Assembly: GCA_002413305.1 (NCBI GenBank)
Contig: DHWS01000120.1
Coordinates: forward strand, 1-9,867
Length of the DNA: 9,867 bases
Reading direction: 5' to 3'
Origin: Actinobacteria bacterium UBA5176
GTDB taxonomy: Bacteria; Actinomycetota; UBA4738
Positions 7,101-9,867 of the stretch are shown here, piece after piece. The stretch's first letter is position 1, and each line of letters opens with the position of its first letter. The notes below the pieces were generated by a model that was not told where the DNA came from, ran no database searches, and saw nothing but the letters and a program-made list of their open reading frames with translations. The translations under genes were made by a program, and so were the position numbers.

Positions 7101-7125
7101 CGCGGGGACACCCGTCGGTCGTTGA
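4117..7125 (+). CDS. Continuous 1002-codon frame: MptB-like GT-C glycosyltransferase joined to a GT1 glycosyltransferase (join probably artefactual or rearranged)
   Basis: Residues 1 to about 514 (4117 to about 5660) are a polytopic membrane protein with about 11-12 hydrophobic segments. LLLSRDAISYLSYARVATEH (122-141, Asp127) with DPYLIAP (144-150), then APYGPALILV (171-180), and NPVVLIHTVGGGHADALIAG (236-255) match the polyprenol-phosphate-mannose-dependent alpha-1,6-mannosyltransferase family (MptA/MptB type), GT-C enzymes that build lipoglycan or cell-wall mannan outside the membrane. The exact sugar is not certain. The last helix ends near YAAAPVLLALFVIAGVRLL (about 490-508). Residues about 515-568 are low-complexity with poor codon bias, because the real coding frame there seems to be another one. 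Residues 569-1002 are a separate GT1-type enzyme, listed on its own. A true membrane-GT/soluble-GT fusion cannot be excluded, but the frame switch argues for two genes. GTG 4117 is chosen from the -10 spacing and because all membrane spans follow it. Confidence 0.6.
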   Translation: MSRAQAPAGHRVPTSPRARWCLGVLVAGDLVFAVLAGAPNSPLTTPLPAGAQPPSWATGLASSLGLRHLGRPEIVVAALAVVVGMLGAFGFLLAEAHGNRVRAGAVLASAAICLAISAAAPLLLSRDAISYLSYARVATEHHRDPYLIAPAAFRSDPFVAVTSAQWLHVRAPYGPALILVGEGVARAWPRSPGAAILAFKLLAALGVGVATASAATVARAVRPGRTALTTAAVGLNPVVLIHTVGGGHADALIAGALAGALALAVGGRGARSRWGRTLGVTALLTLASLVRVVVAPVLILWLWWVLSGARSRGRIRQAAAHLGVVAILWAGLWAPFVTGWRAFASVPNQTGIEAWASPAHLIARGAHALVGGPLGPQAGRIAEDVILALFLALFAILFARAIPRRSPPRRSDDGASALAGAWGTVTLLLALSLACLLPWYAVWFAPFLGILEDGTLIAIGAVATGVLALTLIPADPAHGLSTWGVMLGVHYAAAPVLLALFVIAGVRLLTEPLPVAVSAPRRGLPAPVGQGQAVDAVGAAHGRGSRPDPGERPGVRRSGHRLKPAHGDMPEARTIVFFPEGAFGPTNNCVGIGQVLRRRGHRVVFVVEESFAGTLEARGFEEARMRLGPPPEVEEAPGQFWKDFIRETAPEFRKPTIEQLSTFLQPTWQALIDGSRYANARLEEIFDQLRPDAIVEDNVVAFPAVAASGRPWVRIVSCNPLEVRDAELPPPYSGLPANDRTGWDAFRAEFDRTHRPMWEAFDTFVRQAGAPPLPDVEFMHASPWLNLYVYPSEVDYARSRPLDPTWHAVGSSVREPEPGFAWPPGFEPGGDRPLVYLSLGSLGSADVELMKRLLEALAEAPYRLIVSKGPQAKLFELPPNAWGDEVVPQPAILPGVDLVITHGGNNTTTEALHFGKPTVVLPLFWDQYDNAQRLDERGLGVRLDTYRCSRAELGAAIARMLADAEAGARLRALAARLQSDPGVVRAADLIERVAAAGTPVGR
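5663..5803 (+). pseudogene. Out-of-frame coding remnant or shifted C-terminus between the two glycosyltransferases
   Basis: Relative to frame 4117 this segment reads coherently in the next frame, bounded by TAG (5660-5662) and TGA (5801-5803). It encodes 46 residues that include HHGEVYLPPWGKAKQW and end VNVQAFAEAVID. Nearly every codon ends in G or C, whereas the 4117 frame over the same bases uses many A/T-ending codons (GTA, GCT, TCA, GCA, CCA, CGA, GGT, CTA). It thus looks like the 3' end of a real gene. Either a one- or two-base indel near 5640-5668 shifted the GT-C gene away from its own C-terminus, or a fragment of another gene was joined on. The sequence is soluble in character, unlike a GT-C tail, which favours the second view. 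I do not recognise its family. Its only internal ATG (5720) would give 27 residues, so it is unlikely to be a stand-alone gene. Confidence 0.5.
5821..7125 (+). CDS. GT1/MGT-type glycosyltransferase, probable independent gene
   Basis: From ATG 5821 the product is 434 residues, the usual GT-B size for UGT/MGT-family enzymes that move a nucleotide-activated sugar onto small hydrophobic acceptors in the cytosol. The N-terminal domain opens with a beta strand, TIVFFPEGAFGPTNN (6-20), followed by GQVLRRRGHRVVFVVEE (25-41). The C-terminal donor domain has PLVYLSLGSLG (265-275), LPGVDLVITHGGNNTTTEAL (325-344; His334-Gly-Gly) and GKPTVVLPLFWDQYDNAQRL (347-366; Asp358-Gln359), which contact the donor sugar and phosphate in this family. 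The expected N-terminal G-H-x-N-P motif appears as GPTNN (16-20), lacking the usual base His. The start follows a TGA in the alternative frame by 17 bp and has no clear Shine-Dalgarno, so coupling to upstream translation is likely. The same frame is open back to 4117. Acceptor unknown. Confidence 0.75.
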   Translation: MPEARTIVFFPEGAFGPTNNCVGIGQVLRRRGHRVVFVVEESFAGTLEARGFEEARMRLGPPPEVEEAPGQFWKDFIRETAPEFRKPTIEQLSTFLQPTWQALIDGSRYANARLEEIFDQLRPDAIVEDNVVAFPAVAASGRPWVRIVSCNPLEVRDAELPPPYSGLPANDRTGWDAFRAEFDRTHRPMWEAFDTFVRQAGAPPLPDVEFMHASPWLNLYVYPSEVDYARSRPLDPTWHAVGSSVREPEPGFAWPPGFEPGGDRPLVYLSLGSLGSADVELMKRLLEALAEAPYRLIVSKGPQAKLFELPPNAWGDEVVPQPAILPGVDLVITHGGNNTTTEALHFGKPTVVLPLFWDQYDNAQRLDERGLGVRLDTYRCSRAELGAAIARMLADAEAGARLRALAARLQSDPGVVRAADLIERVAAAGTPVGR

Positions 7126-7172
7126 GGGACGTGCGGCCACCAGGGAACGGCGTGTATCGAAGGTGGACCTGG

Positions 7173-7197
7173 GGCGAGCGGCTCGCCGACGCGTCGG
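7173..7197. terminator. GC-rich inverted repeats between convergent genes
   Basis: The 110-bp gap between the GT1 stop (7125) and the Rieske stop (7236) holds a 6-bp hairpin GGCGAG-CGG-CTCGCC (7173-7187) that runs into a perfect 12-bp palindrome CCGACGCGTCGG (7186-7197). Position between convergent genes suggests bidirectional termination, but there is no T-run and no measured stability. Confidence 0.3.
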
Positions 7198-7235
7198 CCG
7201 TGAACGAGCTGGCCGCGCAGATCGGAAGGGACCGC

Positions 7236-8432
7236 TCAGCCCGCGGGCTCGCGGGTACGCGGCGCGGCCACCACGCCGCTCTGGTAGCCGTTCGCCACGA
7301 TGCACATGAACTGGTGCACCGCGCTCTCGGCGCTGGACAGCGGCCCCTGCCGGTACCCCCGCGACGCGAGCCCCCGCTGCACCGATTCGCACGCCGCCCA
7401 GTCCTGCCGGTTGGTGAGGTCCCAGAAGTCCACCGCGTACGAGGGGTCGAACCCCGGCCCGGCCAGGGCAGAGCGCGGGAACAGCCACTCGCACTCGACG
7501 AACGTGCGATCTGGGGCAAGCGCCTCCAGCCGATGCGTCATCACGTAGTCGGGATGCGCGCTGACTAGGAGGTTCGGGAACAGGCCGACGTAGTGCACGT
7601 ACCGCCTCAGGTCCTCGGGCAGGCCGGGGAGGGGTTCGGAACCGCTCCGCCCGGTGAGGGACATGGTCTCCGCATGGTCCATGAGCACCATCGAACCGCC
7701 CGCCCACGCGCCGTCGGGCTCGTAGGTCTCTCCGCTGTCCGGCGGGGTGACCTTGCACAGCTCGGGATGGATCTGCGTGCAGTGGTAGCACTCGTGGTAG
7801 TTCTCGACGATCGACTTCCAGTTCGCGGCCACCTCGTAGGTGTGCGTGGCGGCCGGGAGCAGATCCTCGGGCCGATACCGGCCCAGAAGGTGCTCCAGCG
7901 TTGGACCCAGATGCTCGGGCAGGGGCGGCGCGTCGCCGGAGGCGTTGACGAAGACCCACCCGTGCCATTCCTCCACGCGAACTGCGACGAGGCCGTCGTG
8001 CACGGGATCGTCGGCGTCCAGTTCGTCGAACTTCGGGTTCGAGCGGAGCGTGCCGTCCAGCCCGTAGACCCAGGCGTGGTAGGGGCATCGGATCGCGCGG
8101 CGGTTCACACCCCTTGCTCCGCACGGGAGGAGCTCGTGCCCGCGGTGCCGGCAGACGTTGAAGAAGCCCCGGAGGGCGCCGTCGTCGCCCCGGGCCAGCA
8201 GGATGCCTTCCTCACCGACCCGGACCGCGGCCTGGTCGCCGGCATCGGACAGCGACGTGGCCCGCCCGGCGCAGACCCAGGAGCCCTCGAAGAAGTGCTC
8301 GCGCTCCCACGCGAGGACCGTCTCCGACGTGTAGGCCTCGCCCGGCAGCGTCCGGGAGCGGCCGAGGGGCCGGGTGACGGGTTCGAGCAGCGCGGGATCG
8401 ATCGGTGCCCGGTGCCGGGTGCGGGTGCTCAT
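7236..8432 (-). CDS. Rieske non-heme iron oxygenase, alpha (catalytic) subunit
   Basis: The 398-residue protein has an N-terminal Rieske domain with Cys94-x-His96 (VCRHRGHELLP) and Cys116-x2-His119 (IRCPYHAWVYG) binding the [2Fe-2S] cluster, then a ring-hydroxylase catalytic domain. In WKSIVENYHECYHCTQIHPE (205-224), His217 and His222 match the mononuclear-iron histidines, and Glu214 takes the place of the Asp that bridges the two metal centres in naphthalene dioxygenase. Asp344 in NRQDWAACESVQRG is the likely third ligand. Such enzymes use O2 and electrons from a reductase to hydroxylate, dihydroxylate or demethylate a substrate. A bridging Glu is seen in carnitine/betaine-type oxygenases (CntA), so a quaternary-amine or other non-aromatic substrate is possible but unproven. 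No beta subunit, ferredoxin or reductase is nearby. ATG 8432 is the first good start, with no Shine-Dalgarno and a strong hairpin just upstream. It is convergent with the glycosyltransferases. Confidence 0.88.
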   Translation of the reverse strand: MSTRTRHRAPIDPALLEPVTRPLGRSRTLPGEAYTSETVLAWEREHFFEGSWVCAGRATSLSDAGDQAAVRVGEEGILLARGDDGALRGFFNVCRHRGHELLPCGARGVNRRAIRCPYHAWVYGLDGTLRSNPKFDELDADDPVHDGLVAVRVEEWHGWVFVNASGDAPPLPEHLGPTLEHLLGRYRPEDLLPAATHTYEVAANWKSIVENYHECYHCTQIHPELCKVTPPDSGETYEPDGAWAGGSMVLMDHAETMSLTGRSGSEPLPGLPEDLRRYVHYVGLFPNLLVSAHPDYVMTHRLEALAPDRTFVECEWLFPRSALAGPGFDPSYAVDFWDLTNRQDWAACESVQRGLASRGYRQGPLSSAESAVHQFMCIVANGYQSGVVAAPRTREPAG

Positions 8433-8438
8433 GCTCGC

Positions 8439-8453
8439 GCCGCCGGGGGCGGC
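8439..8453 (-). other. Hairpin at the Rieske gene start
   Basis: GCCGCC and GGCGGC flank a 3-nt loop and end 6 nt before ATG 8432, where a ribosome binding site would be expected. A second, weaker GGCGG/CCGCC repeat follows upstream (about 8451-8463). No purine-rich Shine-Dalgarno is present. This may limit translation or may mean the start is misplaced. Confidence 0.3.
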
Positions 8454-8520
8454 GGGACCCGCCCACCACCGCCCTCAGGACTTGCCTCGGAGAGCGTTCG
8501 TTGCGCCAGCATCGCCCTTC

Positions 8521-8526
8521 AGCATA
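8521..8526 (-). promoter_or_regulatory. Possible -10 element of the Rieske gene
   Basis: The 277-bp gap 8433-8709 between amine oxidase stop and Rieske start holds no gene I can support. It contains a short AT-rich pocket (about 8521-8530) in otherwise GC-rich DNA. TATGCT on the minus strand fits a -10 box and would give a leader of about 80 nt. No -35 match at 17 bp was found. Separate transcription of the Rieske gene is plausible from the gap length alone. Confidence 0.25.
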
Positions 8527-8709
8527 AATTGAACCGCCATTCCGGAGCAGGCCGACGACCGGGTCCCCAATGCGTTTCGGTTGACATAGCTGCGTCTCAG
8601 TGGACGCGCTGGTCGTGCCCCGGCGGAAGCGGACGGACGGTCTGTCTGGCCTGAGTCGGTAACCCCCCTTGTGGCGCTGGATGGCGCCCCTCACCGGTCC
8701 CGCGTGCGG

Positions 8710-9867
8710 TCAACCGCCCGGGAGCGCAGCGCTCAGGACCTGTTCCGCCACCCGGACGCCGCTTCGCAATGCGCCCTCCATCAGGGCCGAGAACCGGCCG
8801 GCGGTATGCTCACCGCAGAAGAACAGCGGCGGCAGCGGGCGGGCCAGGACCTCCTCGACCGGGCCGCCGGGGGCGGTGACCGAATACGCCGCGCCCACCC
8901 ACGGGTCCTCGTCCCACGTCGAAAGGACGGCACCCGCTTCGTCCAGCTCGAGGTCCGGTCGCAGTCGGCCGAGGGACCCGACCCACGCGTCCGGGCCGGC
9001 GGCGACCCGGAGGCGATCGAGAGCTGAGGCGGAACCGGCGAAGCAGCTCACCACCGGCTGGATCGTGCCGGCCTCCCCCTTCGCCGTCCAGGTCCAGTAC
9101 CGCTCGGGGACCGACAGCACCGCGCTGGGGGGAGCGGGCCTGGCCAGCGGGACGAAGAGCTTCGCGGCGTGGCCGTACTGGATGGCTTGGAACGCCTCCC
9201 AGACGTGGGCCGGGAGGGCCGGTTCGAACCGGATACGGCCGAGGACGTTGGCGGGGACCGAGACGATGCAGGCGTCCGCCTGGGCCTCCGCGGTCCTGCT
9301 CGCAGCCCGGACCCCGGTGGTCGTCCACGCGATGCGTTCGACCGGGCTGTCCCGGCGGACCGCATCCCCGAGCCGGGCGGCGATGGCCAGCGCCAGCCGC
9401 TGGTTGCCGCCCGCCACGCTCGGGCACGGATCGCGCGACAGCCCGGCCAGGCCTTCCAGCTGGCCGGCGTCGACCCGATCGGCCGGCGCCGCGCACGAGA
9501 CCTCCAGCCGGGCCTGGATCGCCTCTCGAGCCCCCTCGCGGATGGGCAGCGCGCGCAGGAAGTCCGCCGCCGTGACGCTGGGTGGGCGGGTCTGCAGCGC
9601 CTCGGCCACCAGCGCGGCCGCCTCGACCAACGCGTCGCGCTCGACCCCCAGCCCGCCGCGCGGCTCGCGGTCACCGTACGCCATGCCCTTGTCCCACAAC
9701 TCCAGGCCGAACCGCGCGGCCATCTCGCGCATGACCGTGTAGCCGGGGAGGACGAACTCGGCCCCCATCTCGACAACGGCGCCGCTCGGGAGCTCCCGCG
9801 ACCAGACCCGCCCGCCCACCCGGCCCCGGGCCTCGAGGACGACCACTTCCTCCCCGGCGTCGTGGAG
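8710..9867 (-). CDS. Flavin amine oxidase (monoamine oxidase-type), N-terminus off the right edge
   Basis: The frame is open to the right edge, giving 385 visible residues; about 20-30 N-terminal residues with the GxGxxG dinucleotide-binding turn must lie beyond 9867. The visible part starts in the Rossmann fold, and the second strand VVVLEARGRVGGRV (8-21) carries Glu12, which holds the FAD ribose, and the GGR motif. Next comes PSGAVVEMGAEFVLPG. The C-terminal FAD motif is PLFFCGEHTAGRFSALMEGA (347-366) followed by LRSGVRVAEQVL. The preceding WDEDPWVGAAYS segment is typical of amine oxidases, its Tyr being a likely substrate-cage residue; there is no Cys at the covalent-flavin position of mammalian MAO, so FAD is probably non-covalent. 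Such enzymes oxidise amines or amino acids to imines with release of H2O2. An apparent GTG start at 9846 lies inside the Rossmann fold and is not the true start. The substrate cannot be told. Confidence 0.85.
   Translation of the reverse strand, partial: LHDAGEEVVVLEARGRVGGRVWSRELPSGAVVEMGAEFVLPGYTVMREMAARFGLELWDKGMAYGDREPRGGLGVERDALVEAAALVAEALQTRPPSVTAADFLRALPIREGAREAIQARLEVSCAAPADRVDAGQLEGLAGLSRDPCPSVAGGNQRLALAIAARLGDAVRRDSPVERIAWTTTGVRAASRTAEAQADACIVSVPANVLGRIRFEPALPAHVWEAFQAIQYGHAAKLFVPLARPAPPSAVLSVPERYWTWTAKGEAGTIQPVVSCFAGSASALDRLRVAAGPDAWVGSLGRLRPDLELDEAGAVLSTWDEDPWVGAAYSVTAPGGPVEEVLARPLPPLFFCGEHTAGRFSALMEGALRSGVRVAEQVLSAALPGG

Noticed and set aside
8581..8603. Perfect TTGACA on the plus strand at 8581-8586
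   Set aside because: No -10-like hexamer occurs 15-19 bp downstream and no plus-strand gene follows; the region lies upstream of minus-strand genes.
8212..8694. Minus-strand frame of 160 codons spanning the gap before the Rieske gene
   Set aside because: It overlaps the Rieske coding start in another frame, is very Arg-rich and has no recognisable domain.
9844..9846. GTG at 9846 as the amine oxidase start
   Set aside because: It lies within the second strand of the FAD-binding Rossmann fold; the frame continues to the edge with LHDAGEE, typical of the preceding helix, so the true start is outside.

Overview
The window is about 70% GC, with strong G/C preference at third codon positions, GTG starts and -10 motifs placed so close to start codons that some transcripts are probably leaderless. 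With an MptB-like polyprenol-sugar mannosyltransferase homologue and a secreted coiled-coil protein of cell-wall-hydrolase type, this points to an actinomycete-like bacterium (Actinomycetota). No genus can be named. No rRNA, tRNA, CRISPR array, insertion sequence or phage gene was seen.

Left part (1-4055), all on the minus strand. In transcription order: a small DCC-family thiol-disulfide oxidoreductase (4055-3651), a large polytopic GT-C-like membrane protein (3610-1862), an unrecognised single-span membrane protein (1751-1242), an HTTM-family membrane protein (1255-305) overlapping it by 14 bp, and the first 82 codons of a secreted coiled-coil protein (248 to the left edge) that seems to have its own promoter. 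DCC and HTTM proteins are known to occur together, so the first four genes look like one functional unit at the envelope, with unknown substrate.

Middle (4117-7125), plus strand, divergent from the DCC gene across 61 bp. One open frame of 1002 codons spans what look like two enzymes: an MptB-like GT-C membrane glycosyltransferase and a soluble GT1/MGT-type glycosyltransferase (natural start probably 5821). Between them, at about 5663-5803, coding character moves to another frame that ends in its own stop 17 bp before the GT1 ATG. The continuous frame is therefore probably an accident of a frameshift, a rearrangement or an assembly/sequencing error, not a true fusion. This is the oddest spot in the window.

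Right part (7236-9867), minus strand, convergent with the glycosyltransferases: a Rieske non-heme iron oxygenase alpha subunit (8432-7236) and, upstream of it across 277 bp, a flavin amine oxidase whose N-terminus lies beyond the right edge. Both are oxidative enzymes of likely catabolic or secondary metabolism. No ferredoxin or reductase partner is visible.

I see no complete new defence or mobile system. The best candidates for novelty are the DCC/GT-C/small-TM/HTTM cassette, the frame switch at 5660-5803, and the GT1 enzyme that seems to lack the usual catalytic histidine.
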